Positions 8,802 to 17,843 of a stretch of DNA of 64,000 bases are shown here, in pieces. The translations under genes and the position numbers were made by a program. Origin of the DNA: Longispora fulva (GTDB taxonomy: Bacteria > Actinomycetota > Actinomycetes > Mycobacteriales > Micromonosporaceae). Numbering within the stretch: position 1 is the first letter of the stretch; each line of letters begins with the position of its first letter. The notes below the pieces were generated by a model. It was not told the DNA's origin and searched no databases. It saw nothing but the letters and a program-made list of their open reading frames with translations. The stretch covers positions 5,146,001 through 5,210,000 of the forward strand of contig NZ_JADOUF010000001.1 of assembly GCF_015751905.1 (NCBI RefSeq), in the 5' to 3' direction.

Positions 8802-9564
8802 CGGAGTATTCGGGCTCGTGCTCGCGATGATCGTCCTGTTCGCACTGTTCTCCGCCTCCGTGCGGGTGTGCCGCGAGTACGAGCGGGGCGTCATCTTCCG
8901 CCTCGGCCGGGTGATCGCAGCCAAGGGGCCGGGGCTGTTCTTCCTGATCCCGATCGTGGACCGCATGGTCCGCGTGACGCTGCGGACGATCACCAAGGAG
9001 ATCCCGCCCCAGGACGTCATCACCCGCGACAACGTGACCGTGAACGTCAACGCCGTCACGTACTTCAACGTGGTCGACCCGGTCCGCTCCGTCGTCGCGA
9101 TCGAGGACCACCTCGCCGCGACCTCGCAGATCGCGCAGACAACGCTGCGCAGCGTGCTCGGCCAGGTCGACCTCGACGACCTGCTGTCCAAGCGTGACGA
9201 GATCAACCAGCGCCTCCAACAGGTGATCGACGAGGTCACCCAACCGTGGGGCGTCAAGGTCAGCCTCGTCGAGGTCAAACAGGTCGAGCTGCCCGAGACG
9301 ATGCGCCGCGCCATCGCCCGGCAGGCCGAGGCCGAACGCGAACGCCGCGCCAAGGTGATCCACGCCCAGGGCGAGAAACAGGCCGCCGAGGCGCTCGCCG
9401 ACGCCGCCGCGATCCTCGAGACCCACCCGGCCGCGATCCAGTTGCGGGTACTGGCCACGATGGCGGAGGTCGCGACGGAACGGAACTCGACCCTGATCTT
9501 CCCGCTGCCGATCGAGTTGATGCGCCTGGTCGACGCCCTGACCCACCGGGAGTCGACCCCCTGA
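8794..9564 (+). CDS. Slipin / stomatin-like SPFH-domain membrane protein
   Basis: A 256-residue SPFH protein: one N-terminal membrane helix (residues 4-22), then [39 protein letters not shown] and a coiled-coil segment rich in Arg/Glu/Ala (about 175-225). Slipins form oligomeric membrane scaffolds. The ATG lies inside the end of nfeD (8-bp overlap), so the two are translationally coupled, as expected for the conserved NfeD-stomatin pair. Confidence 0.92.
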   Translation: MSSGVFGLVLAMIVLFALFSASVRVCREYERGVIFRLGRVIAAKGPGLFFLIPIVDRMVRVTLRTITKEIPPQDVITRDNVTVNVNAVTYFNVVDPVRSVVAIEDHLAATSQIAQTTLRSVLGQVDLDDLLSKRDEINQRLQQVIDEVTQPWGVKVSLVEVKQVELPETMRRAIARQAEAERERRAKVIHAQGEKQAAEALADAAAILETHPAAIQLRVLATMAEVATERNSTLIFPLPIELMRLVDALTHRESTP

Positions 9565-9603
9565 CCGCACGGCCACCGGCGGTCAGGGGGCGTGCGGTCA
9601 GGG
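9559..9603 (+). terminator. Hairpin terminator after the slipin gene
   Basis: A perfect 13-bp inverted repeat, CCCTGACCGCACG (9559-9571) and CGTGCGGTCAGGG (9591-9603), with a 19-nt loop overlaps the slipin stop codon. There is no T tract, which is common for terminators in very high G+C genomes. Confidence 0.6.
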
Positions 9604-9682
9604 TTCAGGCCTGCGTGACCAGGCCTGCATGACCGGGGCTGAGGCGTGCGTGGGCCGGGGCTCAGGCCTGCGTCCAGGGCTC
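9604..9682. repeat. GC-rich short direct repeats between slipin and usp genes
   Basis: Iterations of CAGGCCTGCGT/CAGGCCTGCAT and of CCGGGGCT(C/G)AGGC occur through this gap and reach the stop codon of the universal stress protein gene at 9681. The CCGGGGCTCAG core recurs near 57.78 kb. Confidence 0.55.
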
Positions 9683-10490
9683 ATACGTGCGTGGCCGGGT
9701 GCGCGATCAGGACCGGGCAGTGCGCGTGGTGGGCCAGCGCATAGCTCACCGAGCCCAGCAGCAGGCTCGCCAGCCCGCCCCGCCCCCGGGAGCCGAGCAC
9801 GATCAGCCGCGCGTCCTCCGACGCCTCGACCAGGGCCTTCGTCACGTCCCGGTCGCGGCTGACAACCCCCTCCACCGCGACGCCGGGATACCGGTCCCGC
9901 CACCCCGTCAGCAGCATGTCCGGCTCGTCCTCCCCGACGTGCACGGCCCGCAGCGGCGCGCCGTGCAGCGCCGCCTCGGCGAAGGCCAGGGCGACGGCCA
10001 GTTCCGTCTCGGGCTTCGCGTCCACGCACACCACGACGGGCCCGTCCGGCCGATTCTCGCCCCGCACGACGGCGACCGGGCAGTGCGCGTGCGTCGCGAC
10101 CTGGGTGGCGACGGAGCCGGCGAGGAGTTCGAGGAAGCCGCCGTGGCCACGGGCGCCGACGACGACCAGGTCGGCCGTGCGGGAGCGCTCGACGAGGACG
10201 GCCGCCGGCCCGCCCGGCACCACCTCGGGCACCGTCTCCAGGTCCGGCCGGCCGCGCCGGGCCTCGTCGGCGAGCTCCGCCAGGAACTCCGGCACCGGTT
10301 CGGCCCCCGGGTCCGGCGGATCATGAGGGAACGGGGCCAGCAGGGGTGGCGACAGCAACAGGGCCGGCGTGGTGACGCAGAGCAGGTGCAGGGGGACCCG
10401 GCGGGCGAGCGCCTCGTCGGCGGCGAACGCCACCGCGCCCCGGCTGCCGGTCGAGCCGTCGATCCCGACGACCACCCCACGCTCGGTCAT
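9681..10490 (-). CDS. Universal stress protein, tandem UspA domains
   Basis: A 269-residue protein with two UspA domains (about residues 1-130 and 135-265). Both retain the ATP-binding signature: VVVGARGHGGF...GSVA in the first and VLGSRGRGGL...GSVS in the second. The start VVVGIDGSTGSRGAV is typical. Tandem USPs of this kind bind ATP and are commonly dormancy- or stress-linked in actinobacteria; no operon partner or regulator site is evident here. Confidence 0.9.
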   Translation of the reverse strand: MTERGVVVGIDGSTGSRGAVAFAADEALARRVPLHLLCVTTPALLLSPPLLAPFPHDPPDPGAEPVPEFLAELADEARRGRPDLETVPEVVPGGPAAVLVERSRTADLVVVGARGHGGFLELLAGSVATQVATHAHCPVAVVRGENRPDGPVVVCVDAKPETELAVALAFAEAALHGAPLRAVHVGEDEPDMLLTGWRDRYPGVAVEGVVSRDRDVTKALVEASEDARLIVLGSRGRGGLASLLLGSVSYALAHHAHCPVLIAHPATHV

Positions 10491-10562
10491 GCCTCAGGCT
10501 ACCCATCGGGAGTACCCGGAAAGCTGTGTTTTCCCCCGAAGTGCCATGGGTAGAGGGTGGGC

Positions 10563-10769
10563 ATGTCCGGTACGTTCCAGCATCCGCGCAGCGCGCTGCG
10601 GCTCCGGGCCGTGCTCGCCGGCTTCGGGCTGCTGTTCTGCGCCGTGATCGGGACCCTGGCCTGGCGGGCGGGGCTGGCGTGGCTGGCAGTGCCGCTGTTC
10701 GTCCTCGCCGGGGTGGCCGCCGTCGACCTCGTCGTAATACGCCACCACCACACCCACCCCAGGTGGTAG
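10563..10769 (+). CDS. Small membrane protein, DUF6343-like (68 aa)
   Basis: A 68-residue protein with the N-terminal RSALRLR motif and two hydrophobic helices (about 17-35 and 40-58) followed by a basic, His-rich end. This matches my memory of the DUF6343 family of actinobacterial small membrane proteins, function unknown. ATG 10563 is preferred over GTG 10557 as the better start codon. Confidence 0.65.
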   Translation: MSGTFQHPRSALRLRAVLAGFGLLFCAVIGTLAWRAGLAWLAVPLFVLAGVAAVDLVVIRHHHTHPRW

Positions 10770-10817
10770 GGGTCTTCCCCGATGGCGGCCGGGGCCGGCC
10801 GGTGTCACCATCGACGC

Positions 10818-11051
10818 ATGGGGAAACTTCTGTTGTGGGTGACCGTCGGGATCGTCGGACTCGCGCTCGCCGGCTGGCTGGCGCTCAAGCTCATCGGGGC
10901 ACTGCTCGGCGTCCTCGGCTACCTCCTGGTCGGCGCGGCCATCGTCGGCGGCGCGTACTACCTGTACACCCGGGCCCGCAGGGCCCTGACCTCCGGCCGG
11001 ACCGCGAACCGGATCGAGGCGGCGATCCGGACCCGCCAGGCCGGCAAGTAG
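10818..11051 (+). CDS. Small hypothetical membrane protein (77 aa)
   Basis: A 77-residue protein with two closely spaced hydrophobic helices (about residues 3-22 and 26-48), then a basic tail with YLYTRARRAL. It lies 48 bp after the DUF6343-like gene on the same strand. I do not recognise a family. ATG 10818 begins directly at the first helix. Confidence 0.6.
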   Translation: MGKLLLWVTVGIVGLALAGWLALKLIGALLGVLGYLLVGAAIVGGAYYLYTRARRALTSGRTANRIEAAIRTRQAGK

Positions 11052-11100
11052 CCAACCGGCCCGGACCCCGCACGGTCCGGGCCGTCCCGACCGCCGCCAG

Positions 11101-12564
11101 TTACCGGATCACGAGCCGGACCAGCGCGCCGTCCGCGCCGACCATGACGCCGAGCGCCTGGACCGGCGCCAGGTCGGCCCGCTCCTCGTCGGTCATCGTG
11201 GTGCTCGCCGCGAACACCTTGCGCATGTCCGCGTAGCCGACCACCGAGGTCGTCGCGGGCCGGCCGGCCATCGCCGCGCGGTACAGCTCGTTGTCGGCGA
11301 GCGCGCCCTGCGGGTGGTAGTCCCCGTAGGTGATGGTCGTCTTCTGGCCGGTGCCGTCGACGTCGACCAGGGCCTTGAACAGGCCGAGTGACGCGCGCAG
11401 CTTGCCGGCGGTCGCCTCGTCGGGCCCGTCGGCCGTGACCTGCACGGCGGGGTGCACCAGGTCGGTGACCGCGACGCTGAGGGTCGCGCCGAACAGGCCC
11501 TTGATCCCGCCGAGCACCGTGTCGAGGGTCTTCTTGTCGAGGAGGCCCCGAAGCGCGCCGAGCTGCTGGTCGACCTGCGCGTCGAACGCGTCGTCCATGC
11601 TCTTCTTGATCGTGGGGCTGTCGTTGAGCGGCTGGACCACCGCGGCGACGGCGGCGTTGCCCGGCAGGGTCTCCAGCTGCTTGACCAGGTCGTTCTTGGG
11701 GACCAGTGTGGACGGTACGCTCTGGGCGACCCGCAGTTCGAGGCCGTCGGGGACGGCCTGCACGCCGAGCGCCACCTGGCCGACGGACTGGCCGTCGAGG
11801 GTCGCGGGGAAGCCCTCCTTCAACGACTTCCCGGCCGCCAGCACCCCGGGGCCGTCCGCCCAGCCGATCGCGACCTGGTTGGCCGGCAACTTCTTGACCA
11901 CGGACGTGTACGCGTCCGTCGCCGCCAGCTTCTTCGTCACCCGTACGGCGTCGAGCGCCGCCGAGGGGGCCTTCGCGTCGCCCACGGGCACGGCGACGAC
12001 GGCGTACCCGTCGGACAGCTCGAAGGTCAGCTTCGCCTTCGCCAGCGCCGCCTTCGCGCCGGAGTCGTCGGTGCTCGCGAGGGCGTAGAGCGTGACATAG
12101 CCGCTGTCGGTCTTCCACAGCGCGATGCCGAGCCGGTCGCCCAGCCAGGGCTTCGCCGCGTCGTAGGTCAGGCCGGGGATATTCGCCTCGTCGATCAGGT
12201 CCCGCTTGACGTCGGCGGTGGTGCCCTTGCGGCCGGGGAACTTGCGCACCAGATCGAGCAACTGCTTCTGCTGGCTCAGCGCCGGGTCCAGGTCGATCCG
12301 GGCGAACGCCGCGACCGTGCCGGGCAGCACCTGCTCCGGCTCCACCCCGGTCGGCGCGGTCCACAGCCGCACCGCCGCGAACGCCCCGCCTCCGAGCAGC
12401 ACGGCCGCCGCGACCCCGATACCGATGAACAGGGCCGCGCGGCTCCGCCGGGGCTGAACCGGCGGCGGCGGGGCGGCGGACTGGTCGAAATCGGGCTGTT
12501 CGTACCCGATGACCGGGTCGCCGTGGGCCGACCACGGGTCGGGCTGGTCCTGAGGGTGGGTCAC
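11101..12564 (-). CDS. DUF3352 domain-containing membrane-anchored protein
   Basis: A 487-residue protein: a Pro/Asp-rich cytoplasmic N-terminus (1-38), one membrane helix (about 44-66) and a long extracytoplasmic domain with the DUF3352 pattern (EQVLPGTVAAFARIDLDP, then repeated alpha/beta segments such as YVTLYALASTDD and YGDYHPQGALADN). Function unknown; it is thought of as a surface protein. GTG 12564 has AGGAAGG six bases upstream. Confidence 0.8.
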   Translation of the reverse strand: MTHPQDQPDPWSAHGDPVIGYEQPDFDQSAAPPPPVQPRRSRAALFIGIGVAAAVLLGGGAFAAVRLWTAPTGVEPEQVLPGTVAAFARIDLDPALSQQKQLLDLVRKFPGRKGTTADVKRDLIDEANIPGLTYDAAKPWLGDRLGIALWKTDSGYVTLYALASTDDSGAKAALAKAKLTFELSDGYAVVAVPVGDAKAPSAALDAVRVTKKLAATDAYTSVVKKLPANQVAIGWADGPGVLAAGKSLKEGFPATLDGQSVGQVALGVQAVPDGLELRVAQSVPSTLVPKNDLVKQLETLPGNAAVAAVVQPLNDSPTIKKSMDDAFDAQVDQQLGALRGLLDKKTLDTVLGGIKGLFGATLSVAVTDLVHPAVQVTADGPDEATAGKLRASLGLFKALVDVDGTGQKTTITYGDYHPQGALADNELYRAAMAGRPATTSVVGYADMRKVFAASTTMTDEERADLAPVQALGVMVGADGALVRLVIR

Positions 12565-12631
12565 GTCGTGCCTTCCTGAGTGCGAGTGGCGACCGATGCT
12601 AGCCCCACGGCCGCACTTCCCGCAGTCCCGC

Positions 12632-12952
12632 TCAGGCGTCCGGGCCGAGCAGCGCCCCGTCCACGCCGGTGACCGTCAGGACCTGTCTGACGATGCCCAT
12701 GGCGTTCGTGACCTGGTAACCGACCCCGGCCTCGCGGGCCGCGTTGCGCCCGGCGATCAGCACCCCGATCCCGGTGGAATCGAGAAACGTCACCCCCGCC
12801 AGGTCGACGGTCACCCGGGTGACCCCGGCCGTGCGGATCTCCTCCAGCACGGTGTGCAGCAGCCGGTCGTGCCCCGCCAGGTCGACCTCGCCCACGACCA
12901 GCAGGGTGCGGGCGGCACCGTCGGGGCGGGAACTCACCGTCAAAGGGGTCAT
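12632..12952 (-). CDS. STAS-domain anti-sigma factor antagonist
   Basis: A 106-residue single STAS domain. The phosphorylation-site region is FLDSTGIGVL with Ser59, the serine phosphorylated by anti-sigma kinases in SpoIIAA/RsbV proteins. VTVDLAGVTFLDSTG is the diagnostic stretch. No anti-sigma kinase or sigma factor lies adjacent, but an RsbU-type phosphatase is encoded at about 32-33 kb. The two could act in one partner-switching pathway; that is inference. Confidence 0.88.
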   Translation of the reverse strand: MTPLTVSSRPDGAARTLLVVGEVDLAGHDRLLHTVLEEIRTAGVTRVTVDLAGVTFLDSTGIGVLIAGRNAAREAGVGYQVTNAMGIVRQVLTVTGVDGALLGPDA

Positions 12953-13025
12953 ACCCCAACTCTGTCACGGTCGGGCCGCCAGCACACCGGGGCGGGGTGT
13001 CGTACCCGGTTACTAGGCTCAGGCC

Positions 13026-13292
13026 GTGGACACCGATCCGACTGAGGACCCCCGCGCGGCGACGATCCGCGCGACGGCGTACGACCTGGCCCGGCACCTG
13101 CTCAATCCCCAGCTCCGCAAGGCGGTGCGCGCGGCCGCCCGGGGAAAACGGGTCCGGCTCGTGGTAGCCGGGGCCGGCGAGGCGATCGGAGACGTGATCG
13201 GGCGGATCCGGCCCGGCACCGGCCAGCACATCCTCGCCATCGAGGACCCGGCGGAGCCGCTGGGTTACCGGCTTGTGCGGGTGGGCGGCTGA
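13026..13292 (+). CDS. Hypothetical protein (88 aa)
   Basis: GTG 13026 opens an 88-residue frame with an acidic start, a basic middle (RKAVRAAARGKRVRLVV) and a C-terminal half with strand-like segments (RLVVAGAG, HILAIED, GYRLVRV). It diverges from the STAS gene with 73 bp between starts. No family is recognised. G/C-rich third positions and its placement between divergent and convergent genes support coding. Confidence 0.6.
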   Translation: MDTDPTEDPRAATIRATAYDLARHLLNPQLRKAVRAAARGKRVRLVVAGAGEAIGDVIGRIRPGTGQHILAIEDPAEPLGYRLVRVGG

Positions 13293-13317
13293 CGCCCCGG
13301 AAGGGACGCCAGCCGCC
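13284..13317. terminator. Bidirectional hairpin between convergent genes
   Basis: GGCGGCTG (13284-13291) pairs with CAGCCGCC (13310-13317) across a GC-rich loop. It overlaps the stop of the 88-aa gene and lies just past the lipase gene stop on the other strand. Confidence 0.5.
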
Positions 13318-13326
13318 GGCGGGTGC

Positions 13327-14559
13327 TCAGAGCTGGCTGAACCAGCGGACCGTCGCCGCCGTGCCCCGCACGTTCGAACTCAGGTGCGCCGACCCGTGAT
13401 AGTCGCCTTCGGCGAACGTGATGAGGTGCGGGTCCACGCCGTGCGCCCGCAGGCCCGCGACGCAGCTGGCCGTGTTGGCGTTGGCCGCCTGCTCGTCGGC
13501 GGCGATCTCGAACAGCCGCACCGGCACCCCCGGGGTCCAGTCCGAGCACACGGCGTCGGTGACCCGCAGGGCCGCGGCCAACCGCTCCGGCGGGTCGCGG
13601 AGCAGGTCGAACCCGTGCGGGGTGAGCAACCGCCCGACCGTGTCCGGGGTGTCGCGGAACAGCACCTCGCCGGGGACCGTGCCGTCGAACAGCGCCTCGA
13701 CCCGGTCGGCGTAGGGGGCCTGGAACACCTCGTCCGGGTGGTCGTAGAGGTGGAGCTGCCGGTCGAAGGAGACCAGGAACAGCGCCGAGTAGATCACGCT
13801 CAGTTTCGGGTCGAGCTTGCCGTCGAGCAGGGCGGGGATTTCCGCGCCGCGCAGATCGTAGGCGCCGCTGATCGGGGCGAGGGCCGCGAGGCGGAACCAC
13901 GGGTCACCGCCTGACTGCAGTTCGCGGCCCAGGCCGAGCGCCGCCGAGGCCCCCTGGGAGAAACCGGCCGCCAGCACCTGCCGCCTGAGAACCTTTCCCT
14001 TTCGGGGTACGAACTCCCGCGCCGCCCGCAACAGGTCCACCGAGGCGGTGGTCTCCGAGGGGACGTCCATCCAGGGGTGCGTCCCGGGGCCGGTGCCCAG
14101 CCCGAGGTAGTCGGCGGTGACCGCGGCGAACCCGGCGGCGGCGTACGTGATCGCCGGGGCCTGTCCCCAGCCGTCCTCCGCCGGCATGGACGGCGCGTCG
14201 CCCCGATAGGAGGTGGTGCCGTGCGAGTAGGACACGGTGCGCAGTTCGCGCTGGTCGTTGCGGGGCAGTACGAGCAGCCCGCTGGCCGTGGTGGGCCGGC
14301 CGGCCACGTCGACGGTGCGGTAGACGAGCCGGTAGGTGTCGACGCCGTACTTCGCGGCGCCGTCGTCGAACTCCGCGCCCCGCAGCGCGGCGGCGACCTC
14401 TTCGGCGGAATAGTAGGTGCGCATCGGGGTCGCGGAGACCAGCCGGCCCCGGGCGTCGCCCGACGCGGTGGCCGGACCGGCCGCTGCCCCCACCGTGCCG
14501 GCGACGAGGCCCGCGAGCAGCAGACCGGCGACGGCACGTCGTCCTGTGTAGATCCTCAT
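13327..14559 (-). CDS. Secreted lipase-family alpha/beta-hydrolase
   Basis: A 410-residue protein with a signal peptide (basic RIYTGRR, hydrophobic core, cleavage near ATA-SGD) and a secretory-lipase-like hydrolase domain. The nucleophile is Ser201 in GFSQGAS, and YSHGTTSYRGDAPS forms the oxyanion region. Late motifs VPVRLFEIAADEQ (acid) and DYHGSAH (histidine) complete a plausible triad. ATG 14559 starts at the signal peptide. Likely an exported esterase or lipase; substrate unknown. Confidence 0.82.
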   Translation of the reverse strand: MRIYTGRRAVAGLLLAGLVAGTVGAAAGPATASGDARGRLVSATPMRTYYSAEEVAAALRGAEFDDGAAKYGVDTYRLVYRTVDVAGRPTTASGLLVLPRNDQRELRTVSYSHGTTSYRGDAPSMPAEDGWGQAPAITYAAAGFAAVTADYLGLGTGPGTHPWMDVPSETTASVDLLRAAREFVPRKGKVLRRQVLAAGFSQGASAALGLGRELQSGGDPWFRLAALAPISGAYDLRGAEIPALLDGKLDPKLSVIYSALFLVSFDRQLHLYDHPDEVFQAPYADRVEALFDGTVPGEVLFRDTPDTVGRLLTPHGFDLLRDPPERLAAALRVTDAVCSDWTPGVPVRLFEIAADEQAANANTASCVAGLRAHGVDPHLITFAEGDYHGSAHLSSNVRGTAATVRWFSQL

Positions 14560-14643
14560 GCGGTCGACGCTAGTTTTCGCCGGCCACGGGCTGAATCCTG
14601 TCCACCCCCGTGTTCGGGGTACCGCTAACCCCACCGACGGCGA

Positions 14644-14671
14644 AGGCGGGGCCCGCGAACGGACCCCGCCT
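14644..14671 (-). terminator. Hairpin terminator of the M36 protease gene
   Basis: AGGCGGGG (14644-14651) and CCCCGCCT (14664-14671) form a perfect 8-bp stem with a 12-nt loop, 16 bases after the protease stop codon. No T tract. Confidence 0.5.
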
Positions 14672-14687
14672 CCTTACCTAGCGGATG

Positions 14688-17579
14688 TTACGAGGCGCTG
14701 CCGTACACCGACAGCTCCGAGGTGGACACGTAGGAGCAGCCACCGAACGGGCCGGGGCACGCGCCGCCGACGTCCGCGAGCTGGTTGCTCAGCATCGTGT
14801 ACCGGAAGAACTTCACCCCGGCCGACGTGCCCGCGTTGAGCGGGATCGTCACGTTCTTGCCGCGCTGGGGAACCCCGAAGTGACCGGTCGCGGCCACCTT
14901 CCAGGTCGCGCCGTCCGTGGACGACTCCAGCTGGTAGTCACCGACGGTGGCGCTGCCGCCCACGCCGCAGGCCGAGGTCGGGTTGATGATCAGCGAGGTC
15001 ACGTTGACCGCGACCGGCAGCTTGATGATCGCGTACCGGGACTTGATCGAGGTCGGTCCGGTGAACTCGGTGTTCGACACCCAGCCGGAGCCGAGCGACT
15101 GGTCGATCAGCGCGACCTGGTTGCAACCGGCGCCGAAGTCGGGGCCGTTGAAGCCCGAGATCGCGGCGCCGCCGCCGACCGAAGCCCACTCGCGGGCCAG
15201 GGCGAAGTTCGCCGTGGCGGTCGGAGCGTTGACGGTCCGCGGGCCGGCCACCGTGTCGTAGCCACCGCCGACCGCGCTGAACTTGGTGTACGTGCCGTAG
15301 GTGACACCACTGATCGTGTAGGTGCCGTCCGCGGCCGTGACCGCGTTCAGGTTGCCGCCGATGGTGCCGGTGTGGCCACCGAAGGAGATGCTGACGCCCG
15401 CGACCGGCGCGCCCGTGACGTTGTCGGTCACGGTGCCGGAGACGGTGCCCTGGGGGGTGCCCGGGGCCGGCGGGAGGCTGAAGTCCTCGGTCGGGGCGGT
15501 GTCGTCACCGTTGATCGAGCCGGCGAAGTAGCCCATGCCGCGAGCGGCGAAGGTCTTCCAGATCACGCCGTGGTACTTGCCGCCGAACACGACGGTGTCG
15601 GCGAGCAGGATCGCGTTGCGCTCGTCGAGGTACGACGGGTTGCTCGGCGACAGCTCCATCGCCCGGGTCACGAGGGACTCGGCGACCTCGCTGCCGACCT
15701 CGCAGCGCAGGTCCCACAGGGTCTCGACCCAGATCTCGCCGTCGGCGTGCACCTCGGGGCCACCGGCGGAGATCTTGCCGAAGTCGCCGTAGGTGTAGCC
15801 GCCGGGGCCGCTCTTCGCGCCGCCCGGGCAGGCCGGGTCGGTCGTGCCGACCTTGCAGTCGATCGGCTGGCTGCGGATGCCGTCGAGGCCGTGGCCCACG
15901 AAGTCACCGAGGCGCAGGTCCGCCGCGAGCTTGCGGTCGGGCTGCGAGCCCTCCTTCACGAGCAGGTCCATCGCGTACCAGTCAGACCACGCCTCGCCCA
16001 TCGAGCCGGCCTGGACGTTGCCCAGGGTCGACATGCCGTTGGCGTCCACGACGAGCCGGTTGGACAGGCCGTGGGTGTACTCGTGGTAGACGATATCGGC
16101 CGAGTCGCCGCTGTTCGCCGACAGCCACGGGAAGTTGCCGTCGTTGTAGAACAGGTACATCTGCATCCGGGGCGACGAGCCGTCGGCCGGGGTGTCCATG
16201 TTCGCGTTGTTGGCGTTGCCGCCCGGCATCCCGTTGTCGGAGTTCGCGCCGTCCATGGCCTCGCCCTGGACCGGGTCGCCGTCGCGGGCGTCGAAGTTGC
16301 CGGCCTCACGGGTGAACCCGATCGGGGCCGCCTCGAGGTGGTCGTGGAACTTGCCCAGGAAGTAGTACAGCTGGACGGCGTTCTGGTTGGCGTTGGTCCG
16401 CCACGAGCCGGCCGTGGCCGGGTTCCAGGAGCACTGGTAGTGGCTGGAGCACGGCGCGCCGTCGGTCTTGATGAAGTTCTTGAAGTCGTACTTGAAGGTG
16501 CCGTCCGTGTTCGGACCGACCTCCTCGTCCGCGTCGGCGATGTTGTTGTTGTTCAGGTCCAGGTACACGTGCGCGTTCTGGCCCGACAGGTTCTTCGCGT
16601 CCTTCGGCAGACCCGACAGCGTGTTCTCCTCGCTGTCGCCGCCGCGCAGCGCGCCCGGGAAGTAGTTCCACGTGTTGCCAGTGGCCTGCTTCGGGTCGGC
16701 CTCGTGGTCGACGAGGCTCTTGCGGTAGAGCACCTGACCGGTCTCGGCGTCGAGGACGTGCAGGTAGTGCTCGCCCTTCGCCGGCCGGACGGAGACCTGC
16801 CACGCGAGGCGCGGGCCGGCGGCCGTCTGGAAGACGACCTGGGTGGCGGTGGAGTCCTTGGTGACCGGGGCCTTGGCGTCCCCGCCGACGTCCTTGAGCG
16901 CCGTACCGCGCGCGGCGGTGGCGTTCACCTTCGGGGCGGCGAACCCGGTCGGCAGACCGGCGACCGGGGAGCCGTCGATGGAGATCAGCGAACCGTCCTT
17001 GGCGACGTGCGCCTTGAGACCGTTGTTGAAGACCGTGACGCCGTTGACCTTCTGCACGAAGGACAGGTGGTGGGAGCCGACAACGTCGATGTACTCCTGG
17101 CGGAGCACCAGGCCCTCGATGTCGGCGTTCTTGAGGCCGAACGCGTCGGCGTGCTCGCGGACGTAGTTGATCGCGATCTGCGCCGGGTTGCCCTTGCTCG
17201 GGCCGGCGAGGAAGCCGTCGAGCTTGCTGACGGTACGCGGGGTGCCGGTCAGCGGGTCGAGGTCGACGGTGCCCTGCACGCCGAGCTCGGCCTTCAGGGC
17301 GCGCAGGCCCGGACGCGGGGCAGCGGCGAGGGCAGCGGACTTCAGCTGCAGCGTACGCTGGCTGGCCGAGGCGGTCCGCGAGTCGAAGAACTCGCCCTTG
17401 TCGCCCTTGGCGCTGTCACCGAACGAGGAGATCGGGGCCAGTGCCCCGTGCGGGCTCAGGCCCGGGTCGCCGTGCGCCACGGCGGGCGCGACGCCGGCGG
17501 CGAGCACGGCCGCGACGGCCGGGATGAGCCGGCCGTACGGGAGGCGTCGCCGAGGGGCGGACGGGGAGGGTAGTGCCAT
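14688..17579 (-). CDS. Secreted M36 (fungalysin-type) zinc metalloprotease with C-terminal accessory domains
   Basis: A 963-residue exported protease. Order: signal peptide (to about residue 35), a thermolysin/fungalysin propeptide (about 60-270), the M36 catalytic domain (about 290-660) and two C-terminal modules. The zinc site is HEYTH with His499, Glu500 and His503; the third ligand is Glu529 in MGEAWSDWY. After about 665 there is a carboxypeptidase-regulatory-like beta-sandwich (GTVSGTVTDNVTGAPVAG) and then a discoidin/F5-8C-like domain (about 790-963) likely to bind surfaces or glycans. ATG 17579 has AGGGGGTT upstream. It is probably an abundant secreted enzyme for protein scavenging. 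Confidence 0.92.
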   Translation of the reverse strand: MALPSPSAPRRRLPYGRLIPAVAAVLAAGVAPAVAHGDPGLSPHGALAPISSFGDSAKGDKGEFFDSRTASASQRTLQLKSAALAAAPRPGLRALKAELGVQGTVDLDPLTGTPRTVSKLDGFLAGPSKGNPAQIAINYVREHADAFGLKNADIEGLVLRQEYIDVVGSHHLSFVQKVNGVTVFNNGLKAHVAKDGSLISIDGSPVAGLPTGFAAPKVNATAARGTALKDVGGDAKAPVTKDSTATQVVFQTAAGPRLAWQVSVRPAKGEHYLHVLDAETGQVLYRKSLVDHEADPKQATGNTWNYFPGALRGGDSEENTLSGLPKDAKNLSGQNAHVYLDLNNNNIADADEEVGPNTDGTFKYDFKNFIKTDGAPCSSHYQCSWNPATAGSWRTNANQNAVQLYYFLGKFHDHLEAAPIGFTREAGNFDARDGDPVQGEAMDGANSDNGMPGGNANNANMDTPADGSSPRMQMYLFYNDGNFPWLSANSGDSADIVYHEYTHGLSNRLVVDANGMSTLGNVQAGSMGEAWSDWYAMDLLVKEGSQPDRKLAADLRLGDFVGHGLDGIRSQPIDCKVGTTDPACPGGAKSGPGGYTYGDFGKISAGGPEVHADGEIWVETLWDLRCEVGSEVAESLVTRAMELSPSNPSYLDERNAILLADTVVFGGKYHGVIWKTFAARGMGYFAGSINGDDTAPTEDFSLPPAPGTPQGTVSGTVTDNVTGAPVAGVSISFGGHTGTIGGNLNAVTAADGTYTISGVTYGTYTKFSAVGGGYDTVAGPRTVNAPTATANFALAREWASVGGGAAISGFNGPDFGAGCNQVALIDQSLGSGWVSNTEFTGPTSIKSRYAIIKLPVAVNVTSLIINPTSACGVGGSATVGDYQLESSTDGATWKVAATGHFGVPQRGKNVTIPLNAGTSAGVKFFRYTMLSNQLADVGGACPGPFGGCSYVSTSELSVYGSAS

Positions 17580-17654
17580 GGGAACCCCCTGGTTGAACAC
17601 GTAAGGGATGTCGACTCGACACCCCTGCACCCGGCAGCCTGGTAGTTCCAAACA

Positions 17655-17785
17655 GGACGGCACAATACTGTTACCCGAACCGTTATTGATTCGCTTCACG
17701 CGGTTAAGGAAAAAACTAGAAAGTCATCGAAGCGCGTTTCTATTGACGCACCCCTTATTACATTTTCTGTTACAAGTATTCTCGC
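17655..17785 (-). promoter_or_regulatory. AT-rich upstream region of the M36 protease gene
   Basis: This stretch is far richer in A+T than the surrounding DNA (runs such as TTATTGATT, GGAAAAAACTAGAAAG, TTATTACATTTTCTG). It lies between the divergent M36 protease and L,D-transpeptidase genes and probably holds both promoters. CTGTTAC occurs twice as a direct repeat (17668-17674 and 17767-17773). No clear -35/-10 pair could be assigned. Confidence 0.45.
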
Positions 17786-17843
17786 GAACGGTCACGCGCC
17801 GATCACAACTCGAACTCGGCGGGCCGACCTCTAGAATGGCCAG

